Source of the DNA: Dyadobacter sp. UC 10
Lineage (GTDB): Bacteria; Bacteroidota; Bacteroidia; Cytophagales; Spirosomataceae
DNA: 64,000 nucleotides
Direction: 5' to 3'
Assembly: GCF_008369915.1 (NCBI RefSeq)
Contig: NZ_VSRN01000001.1
Span: forward strand, 4,212,501-4,276,500
The notes under the pieces are model-generated. The model was not told where the DNA came from. It ran no database searches and worked only from the letters and a program-made list of their open reading frames with translations. A program made the translations under genes and the position numbers. Shown here piece by piece: positions 8,978 through 17,099 of this stretch. Each line of letters begins with the position of its first letter. Positions within the stretch are counted from its first letter, which is position 1.

Positions 8978-10441
8978 TTAAAGTTTCAGAAGTATTTTCC
9001 TGGAAATCACCTGGTTCCGGGAGTTGGGGTTCAAAAAAGTGATATTTACCCCTGAGAAAGGGAAATCATTGCTGCTTCCCAAAATGCGCAAGTCGGGCCT
9101 TAATGCCCTGAATTCTTCCAGCAAATGCTGATGGGTATATACCCAACAATTCTTTTGAGCGATCAGCTTTCTAAAGTCACCCGTTTCACGAATCCGCACA
9201 CCCGAATAAAATTCCAGCGTATAGGGCGCGCCTGCCTGATAGCTGAAAAGGCGGTTATCCTCGACACCATCTGTTTTAGCGAGTAAGCCAAGTGTAGATC
9301 CCGCCTGGTACCGGGAAAGATTAGGATAGTAGTAGCTGTTCAACACCAGGTTTCCACCTATCGCGATCACGATGCAACATATCAGCAGCTTGTTTCTAAA
9401 TGAAGAGAAAAACACCAGCCATGTGAAAATGCTGAGCATGCCCATGTAGTGGATCAGGCCATAATAGTTATTGTCGGAGAATGGATACCAAACGATCCAG
9501 AAAAGCAGGGCCAGCGCCAGATAGCAGAGCACGACCTGAATGATATAAATTTTTTTGGCAAAAACCGGGGCAGGTTGCTCATAGAATGTCCTGGATATAT
9601 ATTCAGCAGCGAAGATCGCGCCCAACGGATAAAGCAGAAAAGCATCAGTTGTCGTCTGATAGGGATTCAGTGACAATAATATGAAGGGTGCCAGCAATGC
9701 ATATAGTGGAAGCGATCGATACGCGGCGTTTTTGCCACGCTTGTCTTTCCATGCGGCTTTCAATTGTTGCCAGATACCCAGAATCAGAAAAATAGTCCAG
9801 GGGCTGAATGACCATAATAAAATGATGCTGAGAGAAAAAGGGGTAAAGCGCGATGACGTGTCGTCCAATGTGCCTTTTGAAATAATAACGAGTGCCAGGC
9901 CGAGCAAGGTTAATATGAAATTTTGCAATCTTTTATCACGGAGACAGGCTGCAAGCTGCCAGATCGTAAATGTATAGAATGCAGTGGCGTAGGTGTCGGG
10001 ATTTACATTCTCGTTTAAGATAAATGTACTTTGCAGCGTGGCGGTGATAAGTGTTGCCAGTTTGCTCACGCCGGGTGTGCAATAAATTCGGGCTAATCTG
10101 TTTACCGAAAACAAACAAAAAATCATTGCCAGAAAGCCCGGTATGCGATAAGCTATGTGGTTAGGGCCGAGGATTGCCATGAAAATTCCTGACACCCACA
10201 AGGTAAACGGTGCTTCCCCTGCATTGCTAATAATCCCCTCCAAAAGACCTGATTGGCGGTAATTGTGAAGAATTCGTGCGGTGGTCGCTGCCAGTCGGCT
10301 GGCCTCACCTTCATGCAACGTTACAAACCACCCGATGATGTTTACAATGCAGGATGCAACTATTCCCCAAAATATAAACCTGCCAAAATTCTTGTGTTGC
10401 ACAGACCTGGGTTTTGGAATGATCAAATAAAGAAAGGGCAT
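8978..10441 (-). CDS. GT39-like multi-pass membrane glycosyltransferase (ArnT/PMT type)
   Basis: About 487 residues from the ATG at 10439-10441; a TTG 30 bases further upstream is the only other option. It has around 10-12 hydrophobic segments. The first extracytoplasmic loop carries LHEGEASRLA, similar to the acidic (D/E)-E motif at which GT-C enzymes bind polyprenyl-phosphate sugar donors. The C-terminal third (from ~residue 400) is a soluble, probably periplasmic domain. Such proteins transfer a sugar from a lipid carrier to lipid A, proteins or glycans. Some relatives are only annotated as hypothetical, so the activity is inferred. The start codon lies within the terminator hairpin of the preceding porin-like gene. 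Confidence 0.6.
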   Translation of the reverse strand: MPFLYLIIPKPRSVQHKNFGRFIFWGIVASCIVNIIGWFVTLHEGEASRLAATTARILHNYRQSGLLEGIISNAGEAPFTLWVSGIFMAILGPNHIAYRIPGFLAMIFCLFSVNRLARIYCTPGVSKLATLITATLQSTFILNENVNPDTYATAFYTFTIWQLAACLRDKRLQNFILTLLGLALVIISKGTLDDTSSRFTPFSLSIILLWSFSPWTIFLILGIWQQLKAAWKDKRGKNAAYRSLPLYALLAPFILLSLNPYQTTTDAFLLYPLGAIFAAEYISRTFYEQPAPVFAKKIYIIQVVLCYLALALLFWIVWYPFSDNNYYGLIHYMGMLSIFTWLVFFSSFRNKLLICCIVIAIGGNLVLNSYYYPNLSRYQAGSTLGLLAKTDGVEDNRLFSYQAGAPYTLEFYSGVRIRETGDFRKLIAQKNCWVYTHQHLLEEFRALRPDLRILGSSNDFPFSGVNITFLNPNSRNQVISRKILLKL

Positions 10442-10460
10442 TCTCAGCTGAGATGCCCTT
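10434..10460. terminator. Terminator hairpin of the porin-like gene, overlapping the next start codon
   Basis: Arms AAGGGCAT(T)CTCAG and CTGAGATGCCCTT pair with one bulged base. T-runs follow on both strands (TTTCTTTATTT on minus, CTTTTTTT on plus). It lies 22 bases after the minus-strand porin-like stop and contains the ATG of the downstream glycosyltransferase. Confidence 0.75.
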
Positions 10461-10482
10461 CTTTTTTTCAAATAATAGTGTG

Positions 10483-11127
10483 CTAACGGGTGCGCAGCCG
10501 GCCGGTGTTCCGGTTGTAAGTTCCCAGAGGGAAGCTTAGTCCGACATTAATGCCCCAGTTATTGTTCTTTATATTTGAATTGTTATCCAGCCTGGTTACA
10601 TCCAGAAGGCCGAATCCATAGCGTGCGTCAAAGTTGAGCCAGATTTTCTCCTGCAACCTGAAATTTACTCCCGCACCGACCACTCCGCCGAGGTCGAAGG
10701 GGCTGTAAACGCGGTTGTTGGAATCACCGTTAATATTATCACCATTCTTATCCCGTGCTCCTACAAGGAAGTTTAGCGAGGGGCCGAGAAAAATCTTGGG
10801 GCGCACTGCGTCACCGTATTTGCCAAAAAAGAAGGTTGCCAGAAGGGGGGCCTGTATGTAGTTCAGTGTGACTGCATTTCGCTTATCATCTGTTTGGGCG
10901 CCCATTTGAGTAAAAAGAAGCTGACCGCTGAAACCAAAGCCTGTTTCTGAGCTGTAATTATAAAAACCGCCGACGGTTAATCCCGGTTTCCAGGCCGTAT
11001 TGTTAATATCGCCTCGAAAATTGGCAATGGAAATGCCGGCGATCGGTCCTATGGAAACGTTTTCCTGAGCTTGTGACTGCTGAACACAAGCAAATGTGAC
11101 CAGTAGTAAAATAATGCAATTTCTCAT
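10483..11127 (-). CDS. Porin family protein, outer membrane beta-barrel (PorT-like)
   Basis: A 214-residue protein from the ATG at 11125-11127. A Sec signal peptide (MRNCIILLLVTFACVQQSQAQ) precedes a small barrel with alternating strands such as IGPIAGISIANF, PGLTVGGFYNY and WGINVGLSFPLG. The size and pattern match the short outer membrane beta-barrel proteins (OMP_b-brl_2/PorT-like) that Bacteroidota carry in many copies. Function unknown. The upstream extension of the frame has no signal and is not used. Confidence 0.78.
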   Translation of the reverse strand: MRNCIILLLVTFACVQQSQAQENVSIGPIAGISIANFRGDINNTAWKPGLTVGGFYNYSSETGFGFSGQLLFTQMGAQTDDKRNAVTLNYIQAPLLATFFFGKYGDAVRPKIFLGPSLNFLVGARDKNGDNINGDSNNRVYSPFDLGGVVGAGVNFRLQEKIWLNFDARYGFGLLDVTRLDNNSNIKNNNWGINVGLSFPLGTYNRNTGRLRTR

Positions 11128-11168
11128 TTGAGTTGAGTTTGGGTGTGTTTGACTAATGTCGTAGAAAA

Positions 11169-11327
11169 ATGCGTACCAGCGAGACCCCAAAAGATTATAA
11201 TGCTGATAGCGATCCTATTGCCCAAGCGATGAATGGTATTTGGATAATTATATTTATACCGTATCTGGCAAAACCGGGGAAATTCGTCTACAAGTGTATA
11301 CGTTCACCTCAAAAATTGAATAAGTAA
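11169..11327 (+). CDS. Possible small protein of 52 residues
   Basis: An open frame ATG...TAA in the 337-base gap between the porin-like and EamA genes, on the opposite strand. It encodes an acidic/polar head (to ~residue 20), a short hydrophobic core GIWIIIFIPYLA, and a basic tail ending KLNK. The layout is that of a small membrane-associated protein. It is preceded by TAGAAAA but shows no classical Shine-Dalgarno, which is common in Bacteroidota. I do not recognise a family. The rest of the gap (11328-11464) shows nothing clear. Confidence 0.4.
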   Translation: MRTSETPKDYNADSDPIAQAMNGIWIIIFIPYLAKPGKFVYKCIRSPQKLNK

Positions 11328-11464
11328 GTGGGGTATTGGGTTTGAAATAATACAGAGGCGTAGGACCCGTAATTCAACATTCACTATTAACAACATTTCG
11401 ATGAATTGTCCAGCCCGAATCACAGACACGCGTTTGGATTTTCACGAATGCGCCGACATTTCGG

Positions 11465-12385
11465 TTAAACGTTGTTGGTGAAAAAGCCTAATTCCTGATA
11501 GGAGATGAGCAAAATCGCAATCACGGCCAAAACAAGTCCCCATTTGTTAGAATTATTCAGCTTTTCCCTGTAAATAAGCCAGGCCGCCGCAGAGGAGACA
11601 AGCATCGTCAGGATATTATAAATCGGAAATACGAAGGCGGCACTGTTTCCGAAAGAAGCCAGGGCGAGCAGCAGGTAATAAAGTGACAGAAAATTCGGAA
11701 CACCCAGTATCAGCCCGCCAATCACGCTTCTGAATAGCAGTTTCTCTTTATATGCGAAGATTCGGTAGATTAATATGCTCGTTCCGATGATCACTGCGCC
11801 TGTGCAGGCGATGATCATAAAAACCGTTGTCTGGCCAGGTTCATAGTATTTGACCGACAGGAAATTGATTAAGGTATTGTTCGTCCCGGATGCAAGAAAT
11901 GTCAGTACCGGAAATAGCCACAGTGCTCCCAATACGCTCTGGTCAGCGCTCTTACTTTTATCTTTCGTCTGAATCGCTCCCAATGCGAGCGCAACCAATG
12001 CTAAGACCAGCCCGGCGTAGTTCAGGACGGTGAAGTCTTTATTGTTGTTTTTGAATATAAAAAGGCCAAACAGGACCGGGATAACCAGTGACATATTACC
12101 AGCCAGTGAAGTAGCCGTTACACTCACTTTTTGGGCAGTGAGGCCAATCAGCATGAATGCAGTCACAAACATCAATCCCAGTGAAAGCGTAAGTAACGTA
12201 CCCTGCGAAAGCCACTCAATTTTTTGGAATACTGCTAAATCAGAAGTAAGGGCAAGGCCTGTCAGGACACAGGAATAATAATTAAAAACTACAGCGTGAA
12301 ATGAATTGATGCGATAACGCGGATATGCCCGCATAATCAGGTAAAGGGCAACGGTGAATGCAACTGCCAGTGCAAAGTAGAGCAT
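11465..12385 (-). CDS. EamA/DMT family transporter
   Basis: A 306-residue protein with ten predicted membrane helices in two five-helix halves, the drug/metabolite transporter layout. There is almost no soluble part; a short Lys/Asp-rich loop near residue 145 separates the halves. Substrate unknown; relatives export amino acids or nucleotide-sugar-like metabolites. Its ATG lies 6 bases after the purN stop, so the two are cotranscribed. Confidence 0.85.
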   Translation of the reverse strand: MLYFALAVAFTVALYLIMRAYPRYRINSFHAVVFNYYSCVLTGLALTSDLAVFQKIEWLSQGTLLTLSLGLMFVTAFMLIGLTAQKVSVTATSLAGNMSLVIPVLFGLFIFKNNNKDFTVLNYAGLVLALVALALGAIQTKDKSKSADQSVLGALWLFPVLTFLASGTNNTLINFLSVKYYEPGQTTVFMIIACTGAVIIGTSILIYRIFAYKEKLLFRSVIGGLILGVPNFLSLYYLLLALASFGNSAAFVFPIYNILTMLVSSAAAWLIYREKLNNSNKWGLVLAVIAILLISYQELGFFTNNV

Positions 12386-12391
12386 TTGAGA

Positions 12392-12961
12392 TTATTGCTG
12401 GAAAAGTAGTTCGTCTATAACCCGGGGGTAATGTTCGTATTCCAGGGCGTGTACGCGGGTAGCCACCTCATTGGCAGTATCGGCGGGGTCCAGGTCGCAG
12501 GAAGCCTGAAAAATAATGTTTCCTTCGTCATAGTGCTCATTTACATAATGTATTGTAATGCCGGATTGCTTGTCACCCGCATTGATCACGGCTTCGTGCA
12601 CGAAATGCCCATACATACCCTTGCCGCCATATTTTGGTAAAAGAGCGGGATGTATATTGACGATTTTGTTGGGAAAAGCAGCTACGAGCGCCGGCGGTAC
12701 AAGCATCATAAACCCGGCCAGAACAACCAGGTCAATACTTTCGTTTTGCAGAATCTGTGGAATTTTACCGGTTTGGTAAAATGTTTTTTTGTCAAAAAAA
12801 ACCACCGGGATCTGTAAGCGGCACGCCCTTTTGATTACTCCGGCCATCGGATTGTTGGTAAAGATCAGCGAAACTTCAACATCCTCTCTGTCTGCAAAAT
12901 GTTCACTTATTTTCTCTGCGTTCGTGCCGGAACCGGAAGCGAAAATGGCTATTCTTTTCAT
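12392..12961 (-). CDS. purN: Phosphoribosylglycinamide formyltransferase (GAR transformylase)
   Basis: Transfers a formyl group from 10-formyl-tetrahydrofolate to GAR in de novo purine synthesis. At 189 residues it has the typical PurN length. The start is the ATG at 12959-12961, giving MKRIAIFASGSGTNAE, the conserved phosphate-binding N-terminus. Catalytic Asn and His are in VNIHPALLP, and the catalytic Asp in HYDEG. The longer upstream frame has no family match. First gene of an operon with an EamA transporter. Confidence 0.95.
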   Translation of the reverse strand: MKRIAIFASGSGTNAEKISEHFADREDVEVSLIFTNNPMAGVIKRACRLQIPVVFFDKKTFYQTGKIPQILQNESIDLVVLAGFMMLVPPALVAAFPNKIVNIHPALLPKYGGKGMYGHFVHEAVINAGDKQSGITIHYVNEHYDEGNIIFQASCDLDPADTANEVATRVHALEYEHYPRVIDELLFQQ

Positions 12962-13016
12962 TGGTGTAGTGAAATTATATCGATGAGCTGATCTGAAATA
13001 ATCTGACAAAGCTAAA

Positions 13017-13054
13017 AAAGAACGGCTAAGGAAATCCTTCAAAAGCCGTTCTTT
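13017..13054 (-). terminator. Terminator of the DUF3108/TapB-like gene
   Basis: Arms AAAGAACGGCT and AGCCGTTCTTT flank a 16-base loop that holds a small inner stem (AAGG/CCTT). On the minus strand a T-run (TTCTTTTTT) follows. It lies between the TapB-like stop and purN. Confidence 0.75.
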
Positions 13055-13082
13055 GCTAAAATCGTATGAGAATGCTGCTTTT

Positions 13083-13778
13083 TCAGTAAATTTTAGTGAG
13101 TTCACTATAACCCATCAGCTTACCTTTCCGGTAAGTTTCTGTTTTCAAATCCCAGATTACGCCGGGTGTGCGGTATGAAATAGTTTGCATATCCATTTTA
13201 ATAGGAAATCCCATCACCATTTCCATATTCATATCTGCGGAAAGCTTGTAGGCATCAAATGTTCCCGCCGGAATAGTAAGCTTTTCCTGGCTGGTTACAT
13301 TTCTGTTTTTGATCAGCATATTAAAAGAAACCGGTGCCGCGCCCGATTTTGCCTCGCCTTTTACCGAAGCATCTTTGAGTTTGTCGCCAACCTGGTATTT
13401 GGCAGGATATTCAATGTTGTCGTAAGTGAATTTCATCTCCATTCCCTGAAACGATTTCATTTGTTCCTGGTTTACAAGGGAACTTGCGTCGAGTACCATC
13501 ACATTTCCGTCGCATTTCATTTCGTATGTATTTTTCAGTTCCGACTTTCCTTTGTTGCTGAAAGATTCCATATCGATCTTGAAAATAGTGAATGCGCCAT
13601 CTTTGGTGACCTTTGCGATTTTGTAAATCATCTTGCCGGCAGGCCTTCCCTTTGCGTCAAAATTGTCCATCTCAAATCCCGAGCCTTCTTTGAGCGTAAG
13701 ACCAGCACAATCCTGGGCATATGTATGCAGGCTTGTTGAAACAAGACAAATGATTGTCCATAGTAAAAGCTTTTTCAT
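13083..13778 (-). CDS. Secreted TapB/DUF3108-like protein
   Basis: A 231-residue protein from the ATG at 13776-13778. A signal peptide (MKKLLLWTIICLVSTSLHTYAQ) is followed by a lipoprotein-carrier-like beta fold: alternating strands and the sequence GSGFEMDNFDAKGRPAGKM, seen in the TapB/DUF3108 group of Bacteroidota. In that group a C-terminal segment reads SYRTPGVIWDLKTETYRKGK, as here. Probably periplasmic; molecular function unknown. Single gene with its own terminator. Confidence 0.65.
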   Translation of the reverse strand: MKKLLLWTIICLVSTSLHTYAQDCAGLTLKEGSGFEMDNFDAKGRPAGKMIYKIAKVTKDGAFTIFKIDMESFSNKGKSELKNTYEMKCDGNVMVLDASSLVNQEQMKSFQGMEMKFTYDNIEYPAKYQVGDKLKDASVKGEAKSGAAPVSFNMLIKNRNVTSQEKLTIPAGTFDAYKLSADMNMEMVMGFPIKMDMQTISYRTPGVIWDLKTETYRKGKLMGYSELTKIY

Positions 13779-13887
13779 AGTCAGTCGGTCAATTGGTGAT
13801 TGGTTTAAAACCTGTAAATATACTTTCTTGAACACGTTTAGCCGCTTAACTGCGGTGATATTGATTTAATGGAAACTTTAAAGAAAG

Positions 13888-14769
13888 TCAGGCCCAGATC
13901 ATTGTCAGGAGTCCAAGGAGCATAATGATTTTACATAAGCTGCTGATTTCCCTGAAATCACGTCGGGTATCCGCCCGTGAAAGTTTAAATGCGAGATATA
14001 ACAGGGGGAGAAGCAGCAGGATAAAAAGCAGGACGAGCAGGCTGTTGTTCAGGACACGGGCCATCACAAACAATGCGAATACAAAGAGTACCAGCACGAT
14101 GTACAGAAAATTCCTTGTCCGCGGTATCCCCCAGATAATAGGCAATGTGCGGCAGCCGTGCGCCTGATCGCCTTTGATATCTTCCATATCCTTGACAATT
14201 TCCCGCACCAGGGAAATGAAAAAGGAGAAAACGGCGTAAATGAATACCAGATGCCGGTTTGCAGGGTAATATACCGTCAGTATAAGCAGGGTCATTGCGG
14301 TGAGCAGTGACACAATAAAGTTGCCTATGAAAGGCAGCCGCTTAAACCGCTCGGAATAAAACCACAGCAGCGTTATTGAAAATACATTGATAACGAAGAT
14401 GTACGGACTAACCGCGAGACCGAGAATGGCACCCAGTACGTTCAAAATCTGATGTGCGCCTATTGCCCAGCGCCGTTTCAGGTACCTGCCCACCACGACC
14501 CGCTCGGGTTTGTTGACAATATCTATCTTGACATCGAAATAATCGTTAATAATGTAGCCTGCGGCGGCAATGCAAACTGTCGACAGGGATAGCAGGAAAA
14601 GGTCGGGGTCGGATATGATCGCACGCCAGTCTTGCCGGGGACCGATAAGTAGTATGCGGGTAAGGTACTGTGTTAATGCGACAATGATCAGGTTAGTTGC
14701 CCTGACAAGCCGCGCGCTTCCCGCGATATAATCCCGCAATCTGATTTTTGACCTGGCCGACACATTCAT
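13888..14769 (-). CDS. UbiA family prenyltransferase (geranylgeranylglycerol-phosphate geranylgeranyltransferase-like)
   Basis: A 293-residue membrane enzyme with about nine helices and both Asp-rich Mg/diphosphate motifs of the UbiA superfamily: NDYFDVKIDIVNKP (near residue 75) and DMEDIKGDQAHG (near residue 192). Bacteroidota orthologues of this length are annotated as GGGP-type prenyltransferases, though the real acceptor (glycerol phosphate, quinone precursor or other) is not decided by sequence. Divergent from bshA. Confidence 0.82.
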   Translation of the reverse strand: MNVSARSKIRLRDYIAGSARLVRATNLIIVALTQYLTRILLIGPRQDWRAIISDPDLFLLSLSTVCIAAAGYIINDYFDVKIDIVNKPERVVVGRYLKRRWAIGAHQILNVLGAILGLAVSPYIFVINVFSITLLWFYSERFKRLPFIGNFIVSLLTAMTLLILTVYYPANRHLVFIYAVFSFFISLVREIVKDMEDIKGDQAHGCRTLPIIWGIPRTRNFLYIVLVLFVFALFVMARVLNNSLLVLLFILLLLPLLYLAFKLSRADTRRDFREISSLCKIIMLLGLLTMIWA

Positions 14770-14946
14770 GCAGGTTGACGCTGAAAAGAAGGTTTAGAGG
14801 ATAAAATTATTCATTTTAAAGCATTAACGACAATTCTTTACTTCTTTATCCATTCAGGGGATAAAAAACGATTATTTGTTGTTAGCTGAAATGAAAGCGC
14901 CCGGGCTCTTCCGGCAGTCGGGACATTTAACTATTTCGATAACATT

Positions 14947-16086
14947 ATGAAAATCGGTATTGTATGCTATCCAACCTTCGGAGGAAGTGGTGTGGTAGCT
15001 ACCGAACTAGGTAAGGCGCTCGCCAAAGCCGGTCACCAGGTTCATTTTATAACATATTCACAACCTCAAAGACTCGATTTTTTTAACGAGAATCTCTACT
15101 ACCATGAAGTAAATATCCCTGCCTATCCATTATTTCAGTACCCACCCTACGAATCAGCACTTTCAAGCGAAATGGTGCATGTTGTGCAGAATGCGGGCCT
15201 CGATTTGCTCCATGTTCACTATGCAATTCCCCACGCTTCGTCTGCATATCTAGCAAAACAGATACTTGCTCAGCAGGGCATTCACATACCGGTGATCACG
15301 ACATTACATGGTACGGACATCACGCTGGTCGGTAAGGATGAGTCTTACGAGCCTGTGGTGACGTTTAGTATCAATCAATCCGATGGCATTACCGCTGTTT
15401 CAGAATCGCTGAAAAAGGATACTTACAGCCATTTTAACATAACGAAGGACATTGAAGTAATCCCGAATTTTATTGATCTGGACCGCTTTAACAGGCAAAA
15501 GAAAGACCATTTCAAGCTAGCTATCTGCCCCAACAACGAAAAGCTGATTGTTCATACTTCCAATTTCCGCAAGGTAAAGCGGATTGATGATGTAGTGATG
15601 ATTTTTGAAAAGCTTCGGAAATTACTACCCTGCAAGCTGTTGCTTGTCGGCGATGGCCCCGACCGGGCCCGCATTGAGCGGCTTTGTAAAGACCTGGATA
15701 TGCTTTCGGATATCCGTTTTCTGGGTAAGCTGGATGCGATCGAGGAGGTTCTTTCCGTAGCAGACCTGTTTTTAATGCCTTCTGAATCAGAAAGTTTCGG
15801 ATTGGCTGCACTGGAAGCCCTGGCTTGTGAGGTACCTCTGATTACTTCCAATGCCGGCGGACTGCCCGAGCTGAACCTGCATGGCGTTACCGGATTTCTG
15901 AGTAACGTGGGCGATGTGGACGATATGGTAAAGCACGCGGCCTATATTTTGAGAGACGACAATTTGCCGACGTTCAAAACGAATGCATTGGCCCGGGCAA
16001 AAGAATTTGATGTTGCCAAAATATTGCCACACTACGAATCCTACTATGAGAAGGTGGTTGAAAGCAGTCGGGCAATTGAAATATAG
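14947..16086 (+). CDS. bshA: N-acetyl-alpha-D-glucosaminyl L-malate synthase (bacillithiol synthesis)
   Basis: A GT4 glycosyltransferase joining GlcNAc from UDP-GlcNAc to L-malate, the first step of bacillithiol, the low-molecular-weight thiol of many Bacteroidota and Firmicutes. The 379 residues match BshA closely: N-terminal MKIGIVCYPTFGGSGVVATE, HVHYAIPHA, TLHGTDITLVG, and the C-terminal EX7E donor motif in SESESFGLAALEAL. It is a cytoplasmic protein. No bshB/bshC is adjacent. Confidence 0.93.
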   Translation: MKIGIVCYPTFGGSGVVATELGKALAKAGHQVHFITYSQPQRLDFFNENLYYHEVNIPAYPLFQYPPYESALSSEMVHVVQNAGLDLLHVHYAIPHASSAYLAKQILAQQGIHIPVITTLHGTDITLVGKDESYEPVVTFSINQSDGITAVSESLKKDTYSHFNITKDIEVIPNFIDLDRFNRQKKDHFKLAICPNNEKLIVHTSNFRKVKRIDDVVMIFEKLRKLLPCKLLLVGDGPDRARIERLCKDLDMLSDIRFLGKLDAIEEVLSVADLFLMPSESESFGLAALEALACEVPLITSNAGGLPELNLHGVTGFLSNVGDVDDMVKHAAYILRDDNLPTFKTNALARAKEFDVAKILPHYESYYEKVVESSRAIEI

Positions 16087-16222
16087 GGCGAAAGTACAAC
16101 TGGCCGCTCATAACCGGCCCTGACCTTTTACAGGCCTAATGCCTCATTTGGTAGGATTTTCTTTATATTAGTGTGCTATTTTACCTAGGTTTGCGTTATA
16201 CAGAGAAGAAAACTTTTGAAAA

Positions 16223-16474
16223 ATGAAACTGGTATTTAACATAATTCTCATATTCTTGCTTTTGATAGCGTTCGTTCCTTTTTTTAGAAACTTCATTTTC
16301 CATTTGCTGGTAGGGCGAAAATTGGTAAAGGAGCAGGAAAAGATATTCAGGGCGCACCAAAAGCAGCAGGAGCAGAGGACAAAGAATGGCGTGCGCGTTG
16401 ATAATGTTCCTCCTGATGCCAATTCTTCCAAATTTCGGGGCGGTGAATATGTAGATTACGAAGAGGTCAAGTAA
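16223..16474 (+). CDS. DUF4834 family small membrane protein
   Basis: An 83-residue protein with one N-terminal membrane helix (residues ~3-22), then a charged coiled-coil-like stretch (KLVKEQEKIFRAHQKQQEQR) and a C-terminal tail with GGEYVDYEEVK. This layout and ending are characteristic of DUF4834, a short Bacteroidota-specific family of unknown function often found near DNA- or tRNA-related genes. It is followed by a strong terminator. Confidence 0.75.
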   Translation: MKLVFNIILIFLLLIAFVPFFRNFIFHLLVGRKLVKEQEKIFRAHQKQQEQRTKNGVRVDNVPPDANSSKFRGGEYVDYEEVK

Positions 16475-16499
16475 TATATTCTTTTGAAATTATATGTGA

Positions 16500-16529
16500 A
16501 ACCGGTGCTTTCGAGCGCCGGTTTTTTTT
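16500..16529 (+). terminator. Terminator after the DUF4834 gene
   Basis: Arms ACCGGTGCT and AGCGCCGGT around a TTCG tetraloop, followed by eight T. Classic rho-independent form. Confidence 0.85.
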
Positions 16530-16619
16530 ATTTATCCGGGATGTAAAAATGCTATCAGTTAACTAACTTAGGCTTCGAAGTACTGGTGAAATGTTAGTTC
16601 CTGCTAAACCCGACCGTCA

Positions 16620-17099
16620 ATGCAAAGCACATTACCGTTCTCTCCGAAAGCTTTCTTACTTGGCTTTATCTTTACTTTTTTAATCGTCGGAAATACATTT
16701 GCTAAACTTCGGGTGGTGCAGGATACTATTCCGCAGGCATTGCTTTCCGAGCCGGATCAATACGTTTCACTTGGCCCGAAAATGTCACTTGCGGTAGGGA
16801 TAACATCGCTGGCCGTTGTTTTGGTGAATAATGTATTGTCTTTCGAAGGTATCCTGGAAAATGCCTACGCAGTTTATTCAATGGGAATTGCCGCTGGTTT
16901 GGCTGCAATTGTTTTAGGGATAACCGGTCTGGTGAGCCGCGCCAGAGTCAGGAAAGCAAACCCGCCTGGGCTCGACAAGCGAAAGCTGGTCAAAGCGAAA
17001 AGGCGCTCGCTTACCGGCATTCTGCTCGGGTTTCTCGGTATTATTTTCTCGGTTCTATTGATTCTGGCGCAGAGTGGAATGATTGGTTTCAGCGCATAG
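16620..17099 (+). CDS. Hypothetical membrane protein
   Basis: A 159-residue protein with an N-terminal signal or membrane segment (residues ~10-28), then two further helices (~55-75 and ~82-105), a basic stretch (KRKLVKAKRRS) and a C-terminal helix (~130-150). I do not recognise the family. The basic loop suggests cytoplasmic orientation between helices. The stop touches the stop of the convergent T9SS gene (17100), leaving no intergenic space. Confidence 0.6.
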   Translation: MQSTLPFSPKAFLLGFIFTFLIVGNTFAKLRVVQDTIPQALLSEPDQYVSLGPKMSLAVGITSLAVVLVNNVLSFEGILENAYAVYSMGIAAGLAAIVLGITGLVSRARVRKANPPGLDKRKLVKAKRRSLTGILLGFLGIIFSVLLILAQSGMIGFSA

